A stretch of 64,000 nt of DNA from Blastobasis lacticolella (Eukaryota > Arthropoda > Insecta > Lepidoptera > Blastobasidae), in NCBI GenBank assembly GCA_905147135.1, contig LR990059.1, positions 14,035,001 through 14,099,000 on the forward strand. The letters are read 5' to 3'. Below are positions 1 through 10,115 of the stretch, piece by piece. A program made the position numbers and the translations under genes. Each line of letters begins with the position of its first letter. The stretch's first letter is position 1. The notes under the pieces were generated by a model. That model was given only the letters and a program-made list of their open reading frames with translations. It searched no databases and had not been told where the DNA came from.

Positions 1-889
1 GTCCTTGACCATGTAAGTCGTATTGAAGAGCGTCTATTATAAGTAAAACCTCTTTACTGCAAGCCAAATGACAATACCACACGAGTGCAATTAAATAAAC
101 ATCGTATTTAATAAGTACAATTTGCTTCACACCGTTTATGGTTAGCTGGTAGAAATTTCTAATAGAGATAAGTTAGCACTTTCGTTTAATGTATGTAATT
201 AAGCATGTATACAATGAAGAATATATTATAGCTATATTGTTATTTTCAATTAAGTGTGTTGAAAATAAATAAATAATACTTGTACACTCTATGAAAGTTT
301 ACTTCTCTAACCTTTCGGATCCAATTTCCACAGTAGCACCAGTCTCGTTTTTCGCCTCCACAGTGGACACACCGTGATCCCCAGCCCCCTACAAATTGAT
401 AACAAACGCACGATCAATCAACCAATATCAGAGTCCACGTGTCGCCGGTGTGTCGCCGCCCTAATCCATTACATCCTTCCAGTTAATAAAATCCTGTCAC
501 CCTTTATTTACAAATTGATAAATGGATGATCAAGTGGACAACTGGAAGCCAGCGTGTAGATAAGAGGTGACGAGACCGTGACGTTGTATCGACAGTGGGG
601 CGCCTACCTTTAAATTTTTATCTGCCTTAGTTTCCGTGTAAACATCTACGAAGAAAGGTGGCATTGTTTGGTGGTTATCTTGAATTTTTTGTCCTGGTTG
701 CATGCCGCTAAGGGTTGCTTTTTCAGGAATTTTACTGGCGTAACGTGGGTCTTTGATCTTATTTCAATTCGATGGATGTGGGTGGTTTTAGATCGAACAA
801 CTACAGCTTTGTCTACAGTGAATTTGTAGAAGTGAGTAGCGATGTTTTCAAGTCAATCAATCAAGCAACAAGTCGCAGCAATCAAGTGC
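1..889. other. No gene seen; unassigned non-repeat-like DNA
   Basis: I see no coding region or known repeat here. The part from about 300 to 640 is less AT-rich than its surroundings and carries the 12-mer ACAAATTGATAA twice (391-402 and 510-521) plus TAATCC-like sites. That would fit a cis-regulatory block, but nothing proves it. A short stretch at 594-630 faintly resembles the terminus of the MITE at 1993-2252. Confidence 0.3.
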
Positions 890-894
890 TGCGA

Positions 895-1112
895 TAGACA
901 TAACTGTATTGAAAGAAGTAAACGTGCAAGATGTGGAATATCTCCCTCCCGAAGTGTTTCCTTTGCACTATAACTCTTGGGGTCCTTCCAAATTTATATA
1001 TGAGGTACCTCAAAGGACGGCAACAAATCCGCCTATGTTGTAGTAGTCCTGAACAATGAACACCGTTTCCCATCAGGTTGGCCACCTGACCTTGTCCCGT
1101 AATAAGCAAGAA
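895..1112 (+). mobile_element. CR1-like LINE 3' end, decayed (family 1)
   Basis: One plus-strand frame reads KMWNISLPKCFPLHY, which matches the MWNELPxxVFPLxxxxxFK signature at the C-terminus of CR1-type reverse transcriptases and aligns with the better copy at 54030-54178. The match continues through TNPPML to the 3' UTR motif CATCAGGTxGGCCACCTG. No catalytic region is left, and frame breaks show it is dead. Sister fragments lie at 4122, 5826, 7655, 40066, 53455, 59430 and 60845. Confidence 0.6.
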
Positions 1113-1392
1113 AAAATAACATACTGTTGGACAAATCATCTTAAACCCAATTATTGAAACATAAAAAGCTCCATACAAGAATCAAACTGGTTTTGCAAAA
1201 ACACTGTCTGAATATTGTATTTAAAATCACCTTCTAATATACAAACGAACACATTAACGTCAACATGCAATAAACTACTGAACCAATGGGCCTAATTACG
1301 ACTCCAAGGATTAAATGATCAGCTGGGAGTTAAGTAAGCCGCTGTGGCTAGCCGATGTGAAGTATTTACGATTACGTAGAGTATATTGATAT

Positions 1393-1594
1393 GCTCTTGG
1401 AGAGCCTCGGTGGCGCAGCGGTTAGGGTATCTGACTCGTATGCGAAAGGTGCCGGGTTCGAATCCTGATTCTGTTGAACTGAGTAATTTTGCTGTCAAGT
1501 GGCGCAGTTTGACAGCTTGTCAAACAAGATTAAGCAAAAAAATAAGGGCGCTCCTGTCATCTACATTACATCTACATCCATGTCAATGATGTAG
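1393..1594 (+). mobile_element. tRNA-derived SINE (family B) with target duplication
   Basis: The head carries an RNA polymerase III A box (TGGCGCAGCGG) and B box (GGGTTCGAATCC) with tRNA spacing, followed by an unrelated body. TATTGATAT occurs immediately before it (1384-1392) and after it (1595-1603), which is the expected short target-site duplication and fixes both ends. A functional tRNA is unlikely because the acceptor stem does not pair and the body continues past the B box. Confidence 0.65.
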
Positions 1595-1992
1595 TATTGA
1601 TATAAAAAACAGTTGTTACATCTGTCACCACGACTAATTCTTTTTAGACAAGCTGTAGGTATCTCAATGTAAACCGTAGATGTAACATATGATTGCTTTA
1701 GTAATTATTATTGCTCTGAGCCCATGATGTAAATAAAAGATCTTGGACCATAAAGCAATGTAAAATTTACAAACAAATTACACTGACAAAGTAACATGTC
1801 AGTCTAAATTCGAAGCAACAAAATTTGCACAAAGCTTTGATATGTCAGTAAGCAGGAATACTTTTCAAGAAAGTGTTATTATTATGTTAGTGAGTACATC
1901 CACAGAATACATAAATAACAAACAAGAGCAATATAATCATTACCCACAGGTGGATTTGAATCTTATGGCTATAATAGGACAGTGGATAGATA

Positions 1993-2252
1993 GGTAGAGC
2001 TCGTCTAGTCTAAGATGACGCGCCCCACTACTTAGTTAGTTGATTTCGATGTGTGAGTGCAAATATTAATAACGACACTTCATCTGTGTGAGAGCCAATG
2101 AACGGCGCGTGCTCCGACGTTTGAATCTTACCGGCAACTGAATGACCAATTAAAACGGCATTTGTATATGTATTGCGTCCGTATTTGAAACTTGCTTGTG
2201 TGCGTTAATGCGATAGTGGGGCGCGTCATTTTAAATTAGACGAGCTCTACCG
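1993..2252. mobile_element. MITE with ~40-bp terminal inverted repeats
   Basis: The left arm starts GGTAGAGCTCGTCTA and contains TGACGCGCCCCACTA; the right arm (about 2212-2252) is its reverse complement with a few mismatches. The 260-bp element has no coding capacity. I see no clear target duplication, so the superfamily is open. Confidence 0.65.
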
Positions 2253-2689
2253 AGTCTGATCATTATGATGATGATGATTCGAACATTAATCAGAAATATA
2301 AATCAATCAAAGTGTACTTATTTACTTACAAGCTGGGTCGAAAACCCAAAATGGATATTAGCCAAAATGTAAATCCAACTAAAATCCCGAAGCGTCAGTA
2401 ACATTGTCTTCCAAATTACCTCACCTCACCTCAATTAGGTAACTTCTTAATTTACACGTAAATACACATAAATTGTAACCAAAGACAAAGGTCTTTCCAC
2501 ATTAAAATGCTATAAACAAGTGAGCCAATGGATATAATTACCGTGGCGAGGAATTAAACGCCGCAGTGGCTATTACGGGGGAATTACAGCAAGTGGCCAG
2601 GGAATATATAAGTAGCACGATATGTTGGACAGGGTGTTCAGAATAACTTAAATTGGTTTTAGCAATATCGATAGCACCTGTTGTGCCAT

Positions 2690-2765
2690 TTATTACTTTG
2701 CCTGTTATTCATTATGTATTTCCTGTGCACAATTAACTGTTAAATAAATAAATCAATAAAAAATC
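2690..2765 (+). repeat. LINE 3' tail fragment
   Basis: This is a short segment ending in TGTGCACAATTAACTGTTAAATAAATAAAT, split here as TGTGCACAATTAACTG then TTAAATAAATAAAT. The same tail is seen inverted at 5995-6045. The AATAAA-like simple repeat is typical of a non-LTR retrotransposon 3' terminus. No coding part remains. Confidence 0.45.
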
Positions 2766-2784
2766 ACAAACTTTATTATTATCT

Positions 2785-2938
2785 ATACTTAGTTAAAACA
2801 AAGTTGATTCCCGTCATCGATTTTAATGCGATTTTTAACAATAGATAGAATGATTCAACAGAAAGGTTTATAAAAAAGAAAAAATTGGGTAGGTGGGGGT
2901 AAAGGTGTAAGCGATCTAAGTCGCGCCGGGTCTACTAG
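2785..2938 (+). mobile_element. Helitron-like 3' end
   Basis: It aligns over about 130 bp with 32550-32678. Shared landmarks are GGTTTATAA, the G-rich GTAGG-GGGTAAAG stretch, an AAGTCGC block and a CTAG terminus followed by T (2935-2939). Ending in CTRR (CTAG) before T is the Helitron 3' rule. The 5' end is missing or too diverged to see. Confidence 0.55.
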
Positions 2939-3417
2939 TTACTAACTAAAACTTAGTATAATAATATCTCTGTACCTATGTACCAAGATTGCTTACAACG
3001 TGGTGGGTTGCCATAGGGCTGGCTACATTCCCCCGATGGATGGTGAGCGCATGCAGCCAGCTTTACGTCAAGCAAGGAACGAGTCAGCCCTGTATACCCT
3101 GTTTCGGCCTGTCAACGTTTTTGTTACATGAAACCTAAAATAACGCTGTAAACTCAAGATAAGAACTTATGAAGACTCGTACTAGGATTCCCTCGGGCAG
3201 TCAATTCTAGCTAAAACAATTTGAGAGGAAACACGACACGAAGGCATGGAAGGAAAACTAGTACTAATTTCTATACTAATATACCTAATATCAAACTGTG
3301 ATTTTAAAGTCATTCGTTTTCAAATAATGAGTATCCGTAGTCTTTGGGTGCGTACAAATATCGCGAACTGCACGCGATCACGTCGTCAATTGTTTCATAT
3401 GACACGAAGTGCAACTC

Positions 3418-3473
3418 GCCGCTTTCGCGCAGTTGCAGTAACTGCATCGTTACTGCAACGACGCATTCGCGGC
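3418..3473. repeat. CpG-rich hairpin, 25-nt arms
   Basis: The left arm (3418-3442) and right arm (3449-3473) are reverse complements with about four mismatches around the loop TGCATC. The inner 11 bp (GTTGCAGTAAC) pair perfectly. It sits 16 bp before the MITE at 3489 and may be part of a larger fold-back element. Confidence 0.55.
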
Positions 3474-3488
3474 TTATTCGCGAGATAT

Positions 3489-3628
3489 GGGGCCCTATTT
3501 TTGAAACCGCTCCCATGCACGCGAGCGCAGGCCTTCTAATGCTTGACTTTTCTATCTCTAGCAACTTACCACGAGAGTGAAAGAGTTAGGTAGCGCACGC
3601 AAACGCACGGTTTCAAAAATTAGGCCCC
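3489..3628. mobile_element. Short MITE, 140 bp
   Basis: It begins GGGGCCCTATTTTTGAAACC and ends with the near-exact reverse complement (GGTTTCAAAAATTAGGCCCC), giving roughly 21-bp terminal inverted repeats with two or three mismatches. It has no coding capacity. Target duplication is not evident in the flanks (gagatat and tgaacg). Confidence 0.6.
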
Positions 3629-4121
3629 TGAACGCACATTCAGGTACATGATTATTATCAAGGGGTTTCTTTACACTGTACTATTACCGTTTTTGCAAAC
3701 ACCATGTACAGCTAACTAAGCAATTAAGCTACCAAAGACTTACAACTTCATTGACCTGTTCAATTCTTGAAATACCTGTTACGCGCTCGGTAATTGTACA
3801 GAAAAAAATCGATTTAAAATATCCTCTTTACTTTTGTACTTATTTAACAAGTTGACGACGCCAATATCGATGAAACCATTGCGCTTAAAGTAGATAGTGT
3901 TGAAATAAATGGACGCGTTAAGTTCATTTTTATGTCAATTTTATCGCGTTTATTATCGTGCTAAAAGTAGTTGGTCTGGTATGAAAAGCGACTTTGTTCG
4001 TCTTGACTTTATCGTTAATGGTATGTAATCATGATCATAACCATTGACGAGACGTATGATGTCCGGCTGAGTAGAATAGGTATAATAGAAACTCTAAGTT
4101 ATGTTTTTTTTTATTCTACGC

Positions 4122-4196
4122 AGTGACAAACGAGCAGAAAGCCCTGACTGTAAGCGGTAACTATCGCCCATAGCATCTTCGATTCATGCATTTAGG
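4122..4196 (-). mobile_element. CR1-like LINE 3' UTR fragment (family 1)
   Basis: On the minus strand it shows the decayed 3' motif of family 1 (GGCxxTCTGCTCGTTTGTCAC) and ends against the GATGATG tail of the next element at 4202. It closely matches 60845-60925, including the TTTAGGTT boundary. This suggests nested LINE insertion. Confidence 0.4.
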
Positions 4197-4201
4197 TTCA
4201 A

Positions 4202-4600
4202 CATCATCATCATCATCACAGCCCGTTGCAATCCACTGCAGGGCTTAGGGCCTCTCCCACGAAAGGGGAGGTTATTGCTATAATCTCCACGCTTGGCAGG
4301 CGGATTGGAGATCGCAGTGTTTAAATATAACAATGGAAAATGCTGCTGCCCATTTTCCAGACTACGGAGACTCTTGATCTTTTGCCTCGAAAACATTAGT
4401 CGTCTTGCACGACACCCATGAGTGTAAGGGATTGGTGCTATTCTACTCTGCCGGACACCACACGGCCAATTGGTCTTTGTCTTTGGTCTTTGGTATCCTT
4501 TGTGTGTGTGTGAGTTCGTTGGCACCCTTAACGACGTCCAGACTTCCCTTCTTGGACCGGCCTCTCCTTCCCATACCTGGCGGAGGTGGCATGACCAGAC
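4202..4600 (-). mobile_element. RTE-like LINE 3' end with GATGAT tail
   Basis: Read on the minus strand, 4600 to about 4500 encodes MGRRGRSKK followed by SLDVVK, matching the GRPKKxWLDVVK motif near the C-terminus of RTE-like LINEs; the frame is then lost. The rest is 3' UTR (CCGCCTGCCAAGCGTGGAG, then GGGAGAGGCCC), ending in (ATG)n at 4202-4217. Copies of the same UTR lie at 38297-38447, 49700-49972 and 62226-62432. It is too short and broken to be active. Confidence 0.65.
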
Positions 4601-5418
4601 ATTTATTCCCTATGTAATTTGACGGTCTGCGCAAGACGTGGCAGATATTTTTTTAGATACTCTATTCTGTGGGACATGACACAGATCCAAATTTGGAAGT
4701 AGAAGAGAATGCTTAAAAAGTGCATGATCAGGCGATACTGTTTGTCTCAGTGGCCAGCGTAAGCAAAAAATAATGTCCAATATTGGATTTTCAGCAAATC
4801 CAATTTAAATGGGACATAAGAAACAAAATTGCAAACGAAGCTATAAAATCCCACGCAGACACTCCGCACTTAATTAAAGCTGGGTCAAGATGTCTTTTAA
4901 GTGTTCCTATAAACTGTGTGTCGAGCAAATCCAGGGTCATCATGTCCACTTCGGAGTGGACTCCAACGGATTTTAAATTCAACAATCTAATTAAATACGA
5001 CATTCAGATCATGTCGAGTTTGTTCGGTAACAAGAACATAAATTTTTACTTCGGTTAGGTTTTTAGACTGTGAGACCTCAGATACAATTTTTTTTTAATT
5101 TTGGTATAGATTTAAATGAATTTTTCAAATGCAGTTGCCTAGTCTACCTTTACGTCGTCGTTGGCGATAAATTGTAGCTGTAGTAGTTGCCACGACCCTT
5201 GCACCCGTATTACCTTACCAACATAGCCTTATGCTTTGGGCCTCTACTTACTGGGATCGACGTAGGCTCGTGGGGATGCCGTCGTTGTTAGGTGGCTAAC
5301 TTCATACTGTGAGTATTCCTCGCAAGATGACTTGGTCAACCAAATTGCGCAACGCATATTGTGGAAGTGCGATCTGTAGCAACAAGTGAGGAATAAGTAT
5401 AATGTAATACCTTGTTCC
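4601..5418. other. No gene seen
   Basis: A 91-codon plus-strand frame (4783-5058) has no ATG start and no recognisable domain, and the opposite strand is equally open. I treat it as chance. The rest is unassigned AT-rich sequence. Confidence 0.3.
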
Positions 5419-5534
5419 AGCAAGTGGCGTCGCTCCACTGTAGTTACCTGGTCGGCCAAATCCTAGATCATGGTCAAGGTGGACCCCGGGCCCTTGTGCG
5501 CGAGAGCACAACCAGGACATTAACACAAAGATGA
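5419..5534 (+). mobile_element. SINE-A, 5'-truncated copy
   Basis: It contains the 3' half of SINE-A: the GTCGCTCCACTGTA block, CCAAATCCTxGATCATGGTC, the GGACCCCGGGCCC core and a tail close to ACATTAACGCCAAGATGA. The tRNA-like head is missing, as expected for incomplete target-primed reverse transcription. Confidence 0.7.
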
Positions 5535-5825
5535 CTATTTTGAATTTTATACCTTGTTCCGGATATATTTTTCAGTGGATGTAAACAAACACTGCATTTT
5601 CAATTCAATAGTGACGCGTTGTAAGTGATTATTTGCTTACAAAACTGAAGCAAAATTAGTAATACATGGTGTGAATTCACATTCACTTTTGTTTTGGCGG
5701 ATCGAGGTATGTAAAGTGGTTTGTTTACATCCATAGCAAATTGATCTGGGACAAAGTATAGGCACAATAACGTGTATTTCGCATGTCATATGGGTCTTGT
5801 GGCGACATCTGGTGTAATTTGTCAT

Positions 5826-5905
5826 ACGGTAGGCAAACAGGCAAGCGGGCCACCTGATGAAAAATGGGCACAGCTGCCTATAGCCATTAGCAATACCAGG
5901 GGTAT
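5826..5905 (-). mobile_element. CR1-like LINE 3' terminus (family 1)
   Basis: The minus strand reads CATCAGGTGGCCCGCTTGCC then TGTTTGCC, nearly identical to the terminus of the CR1 copy at 54185-54220. Only the last 80 bp are present, which is ordinary 5' truncation. Confidence 0.6.
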
Positions 5906-5994
5906 CTTGGATTAGTACATCTTGCTAACTTTACTTTTGCCCTGTCTTCGCTGTGAAGGACATTTGTGTACATGCTGTTTGTTACTCCTTGTTT

Positions 5995-6045
5995 ATTTAT
6001 TTATTTAACAGTTTATTGTGCACAAAAATAGTATTCAAAATTGAC
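5995..6045 (-). repeat. LINE 3' tail fragment
   Basis: Minus-strand TGTGCACAATAAACTG followed by TTAAATAAATAAATA. It is the inverted sister of 2690-2765. Another (ATTT)n tail at 6236-6260 with CTGTAAAGTTTGTGAAATG may be related. Confidence 0.4.
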
Positions 6046-6474
6046 ATACAGATAAGATCACAACAGGTACAGCATGTGTTTTACTTTTTAATTAATTTTT
6101 TTGCGGGGACCAAGTATTAGATCGAGTGATCCGAGTGTCAAGTGTCTCTACGCCGCTGAAGATTTTGGCTAACGAAGTGTCGCTGCGGTGGGAATGATTG
6201 GTGTCCTGCTTCCATAATAAAGACTCGCAGCAGATAATTATTATTTATTTATTTATTCATTTCACAAACTTTACAGTTTAATAACTAATACACTGTAAAT
6301 TAATGTAGTTTTTGTGATGTTTCTGGGCTAGGAAGATCCCTACTTCTCTTTGATACGCATCCGTGACGTCGAATCCCGTAATAGAGTTGGGCTTGCGTAC
6401 ACGAATTCTAATCTTTTAAAATGCAAATTCGATTTCAGACTACTGAAATGCAATGGAATTATTTAATTCCAAAA
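6046..6474. other. No gene seen; simple (ATTT)n tail at 6236-6260
   Basis: Apart from the ATTT-rich tail at 6236-6260, probably the end of a minus-strand retrotransposon, I find nothing assignable in this stretch. Confidence 0.3.
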
Positions 6475-6650
6475 GCTTAGCTTTAGCTTTCTGGGCATCA
6501 TTCCGTAGGACAGCGGTGTGGATGAATTTTATAATATTATGATGTAATATTTATAAAATAAGTAATATTTTAGTATTATTGTTTATTATTTATTTAGGTC
6601 TTTGTAAATATTTTGTATAACTAAATAAATTTTATTCCAATAAAACTAAA
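6475..6650 (+). mobile_element. LINE C-terminus and 3' UTR (family 3), decayed
   Basis: A frame near 6488-6540 reads SFLGIIP, stop, DSGVDEFYN, which lines up with SFLGTLPGGSGVDDIFN at 36602-36697. It is followed by an AT-rich 3' UTR with AATAAA. The internal TAG shows it is a dead copy. Confidence 0.5.
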
Positions 6651-7654
6651 ACTGGGGAGGATTATCGCAACCTTGTCAACGTTTGGGAAATATATGAGTG
6701 TGTTAACCAATAAGCTACATTAAATAGAAAATTTCTCGACAAGTGCGATTGCGGTTTTATACGTGTCTGGTATAAAAATCTGTTATAAAACCAAGACCTA
6801 TGTTAACGTCCTCAAAAGAGCTCGCATCCCGTTTGATCCCATCTGCCCTAACTGATATACTTTAGGCAAACGCACCGACTGACAGTTTCAAAAGCAAATC
6901 GCACGGAAACGATGTCCCTATCCAAGAGATATTGTATCCAATCGCCTTCATACGTCATCCGATTCAACCGAAACAAATTGTCAAGGCGGGCTGGGTGTCA
7001 TTTTTTTTCTGCATCCATTCAGTCCCTACTCAGACCGATGACACATTGATGCATGATCTGTTTCGGTGCTGTGAGGGAATCCTTATTTTGTTATTCAGGT
7101 AATGCTTGCGTTTTGCGTACAACTGGATCTGTTTTGGTTTTAAATGCAGAGAACGTTATTGTGGTTGATATTCAGAATTTTATTATTAGAGAGGTGTGGA
7201 TTGCTGTTGAACCTTCGTTTATTTTTATAGTGACTTAGACTTAGAATTAAATCGCGGATTAAATCAAGTGTCGGCGACTGAGTAAACGTGATTTTTTGTT
7301 CTATTTAGCCTGTGTAGGATAGGGTAACCATATCGGTTAATATCGAGGAGTAGGTACTTGCTTGGGTGTTAGAAGCTGCGTAGATTTTATTTAAAGCTAT
7401 TTCAAATTGATTATTGTTTTACAATTAAAATACAGTTTTTTATCTTAGAAGATTTAAATAATATTGTTTTATTTGAATAGAAAAATAATATTTTATAAGT
7501 CATCCTATTACACTTCCAAACTTAGACGAAGATAATATCTTGTAATTATGGTACCTACACATAGACAAAATATTTACAGCCTACAATAAAAATAAACACT
7601 AATACATATATACCACCTGGAGCGTACAACATAGAGTTCTTCAAGAAAATTCTT
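6651..7654. other. No gene seen
   Basis: AT-rich sequence with no repeat family I recognise. A 61-codon frame at 7053-7238 has no family features and is treated as chance. Confidence 0.3.
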
Positions 7655-7748
7655 TTACGGGGTCGCCGACGCGTGGATGATGGCCCTGGTATTGCAAACG
7701 TCCATAGGCTGCGGTGACTGCTTACCATCAGGCAGGCCGTAAGTAAAT
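7655..7748 (+). mobile_element. CR1-like LINE 3' end (family 1)
   Basis: GTCCATAGGCTGCGGTGAC followed by TTACCATCAGGCAGGCCGTA corresponds to GTCCATAGGCGGCGGTGAC and the following terminus at 54161-54210. It ends in an A-rich tail. No coding part survives. Confidence 0.5.
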
Positions 7749-8554
7749 GTAAAAAAAAGAAAAGAACTTAAAATTAAGAAAGTCGTCCACACTCGTCTCG
7801 TTTCATAGCAGTGCTAATCTGTTGCCCGAGAAACAAGCCAGCTCTCTGGTCACCAGTGCTGTCGATTAATTTAACTTGCGAAGGTAAGATCATTATATGG
7901 AAGCAGACGAACCTAACGTACCTACGTGACATCTAGTAGTGCGATTTCACAATATCGAATAAATGAATGAATGAATGATCCATTGCTGTAAAATGTGGTA
8001 CATGGTAGATGTTATAATTTTTATATTCGCTTCTCACACTTTACCAGAATCTGGCATGCCATATTTGAAGCATAATTATCTAATTTAAGGAAAACCACAA
8101 ATACAGGTCTACATCGAGCCAGAGAAATCACCATAGAAATTTTCCACCAGCCAGCTGCTACAAAAGTAAAAGAAAGACGAGTACACATTTATTTAGAGCA
8201 GTAAAAGTCAGAAAGAGACAAAAGGAGCACATTGACACAGAATGTCGCTCTGTTGAGACGAGGAAAATCTCGAATAAGGATGCTTTTAAGATAATGCCTT
8301 GTGAGCAGTTTTTCAAGACGTTTCTTCGGTGCCGTTTGTGTTACTTAGACATCCCTTACTTTCGGGTTCGAGGTCTCTAGAACACATAAATATGTAGAAG
8401 TACTCAGTTACGCGTTAATGCGTCCATGAGTAAAAGCCTGTACAAACGTACGATTTCCCCACGATTTGACCCGAATGTTTATGCAGTTTTGGTTTCGGTA
8501 CTAATGACAGAAATCTTATTTTGTTATTTGTAAACAAGCGCGCAGTGCTCGCAT
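7749..8554. other. No gene seen; short GAAT tandem at 7961-7978
   Basis: Unassigned sequence. The (GAAT)n run at 7961-7978 resembles a LINE tail; a similar run is present near 50988. Confidence 0.25.
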
Positions 8555-9350
8555 AGATTTAGATTTAGATTTATTTATTACTCTTCTACAGTTTACATAA
8601 TAATATTACATTTATCATCATATATCTATAAAAGAGATCGTCAAAATGGATACAATATTATAGAAAATTACACAATTGTAAAACTTATTTAAAAATGTAT
8701 AAATGTCAAAAAATAAATTAATAGTCCGAAGTTTTATATTAAGTATAGATAAGAATTTCCTCTAATTAATAAATTACCCAGGAGGTAAAATATTCAATAA
8801 AAAAATAAATGGAATATATGTCAATATTGGTAAATTACACAATCAAATGTCAAGAATACAAATAAGAAATTCAATATTTAAGATTAAATGTCTATAACAA
8901 AAATAACTACAACAATGTCGATAACAAAATCAACGGATATGTCAAAATACAATTAATAATACATATAATCACATTTAAAAGTATATTAATTAGTTACCCA
9001 GAAGATAAAATATCAAAATAATGAATACAATGAATGTATAACAATAACTGCAACAATGTCAATAGTTTAATTTATATGTCAAAAGTAAAATTAATTGTAT
9101 TCTATGCATGTAATAACCACATTGAATGTCAAAGAAATACAATTTAATCTTTCTTATATGTAAGGTATTCATTTACAGAATAGAATACATTGTCCAATAA
9201 AAAGTTTCTCAGCCGGCGGGCAAACGTTTCGTCAGTTTGTTCTTTCTTATCATAGGCCCCGCACAGCAATCGTGTCGCTACCGCACATTTACCGCATCGT
9301 GTGAGTTGTAATACGATAGTTATTGTCCGGTTGCTAAGCATGCTCGCGTG
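8555..9350 (-). mobile_element. LINE 3' end: C-terminal codons, long UTR, AATCTA tail
   Basis: On the minus strand 9341-9144 is an open frame of 65 residues ending FYSVNEYLTYKKD. The FYSVNEYL motif resembles YYSISEYVNDK at the end of the reverse transcriptase at 58280, so this is the C-terminus of a related non-LTR retrotransposon. About 570 bp of AT-rich 3' UTR follows, with recurring ATGTCAA motifs, closing with an (AAATCT)n tail at 8556-8575. Upstream domains are missing. The codons at 9250-9299 match a stretch at 21655-21705. Confidence 0.6.
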
Positions 9351-9397
9351 CGCGTTTAAAAAAGCGACGCATAAAAAACGAAAAAAATTAACTTGGC

Positions 9398-9482
9398 GTT
9401 AAATTTCCGGTTGTGCTCTAGCGTACGAGGGCCCAGCGTCTGCCTTGACCATGATCCAGGATTTGGCAGATCAGAAGCGACG
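9398..9482 (-). mobile_element. SINE-A 3' fragment
   Basis: On the minus strand it reads CCAAATCCTGGATCATGGTC through to AAATTTAACGCCAAGTTAAT. It has the terminal SINE-A block only and sits directly upstream, in the same orientation, of the LINE end at 9350. Confidence 0.65.
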
Positions 9483-9602
9483 ACGTATAAAGGGCCCTAA
9501 TACTAAAAAACCATACAAATATAGCTAGCTCATTTTTTTCCATGCAATTTGCATTAAATATTTGCTAGTCCAACTACATTTCATAATCATGGTTACACAT
9601 TT

Positions 9603-9848
9603 AGTTGCAGGTTATATCACTGACCAAGATTTGGCAGATCAGGTATTTATAGTGGAGCAACTGCCATCTGACCTCCGCGACACTGCTACCAGGGGAAACT
9701 GACCAGATTGGATCATTGTTACACATTCAGTCGCCTAAATGTGCAAGTTTCATCATTACGATTTCCCCTCACCGTAAGAGCAGCGAATAGTATTCAACTT
9801 ATGTAAAAATGTAGAAAAGGTCACTGGTACATGGCACATGGTTGACTA
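9603..9848 (-). mobile_element. SINE-A body fragment
   Basis: The minus strand contains the SINE-A middle: GTACCAGTGACC, the CTTACGGTGAGG block, TTTAGGCGACTGAATGTG and GATCCAATCTGGTCAG. It stops within CTGATCTGCCAAATC, the same words with which the piece at 9482 begins. Either 120 bp of unrelated sequence now separates two halves with a small duplication, or these are two insertions. Confidence 0.65.
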
Positions 9849-10011
9849 AGGAACCCTAAAATGAGCTTTATATCGTACAATATGTGATGTGCGGCTGACT
9901 TATTCTCTACCCTAACAATTTTAGGGTTAACAGCTTCTTCCTTAGGCACAGTTAGGTTTGTGTAGTCCATACCCATTGTCATTGTAAAATGCGAGTAAGC
10001 CGTCTTGAAGA

Positions 10012-10115
10012 TATTTATTTATTTATTGGAGTACCAACAGTTATATAAAACATAATCGATATTATTTTAGTACAACAACCCAATTACAGGTCCTCGCTAG
10101 TACAGTTATTACGTC
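10012..10115 (-). repeat. LINE 3' tail, uninterrupted copy
   Basis: (ATTT)n followed on the plus strand by GGAGTACCAACAGTTATATA and, about 40 bp later, CCAATTACAGG. It is the empty-site sister of the copy at 40178-40998, which a Helitron splits. Confidence 0.55.

Noticed and set aside
1393..1480. tRNA gene
   Set aside because: A and B boxes are present but no acceptor stem pairs, and the sequence continues as a SINE body bordered by target duplications. The same applies to tRNA-like heads at 15608, 18240, 51847-52162, 53563 and 54757.
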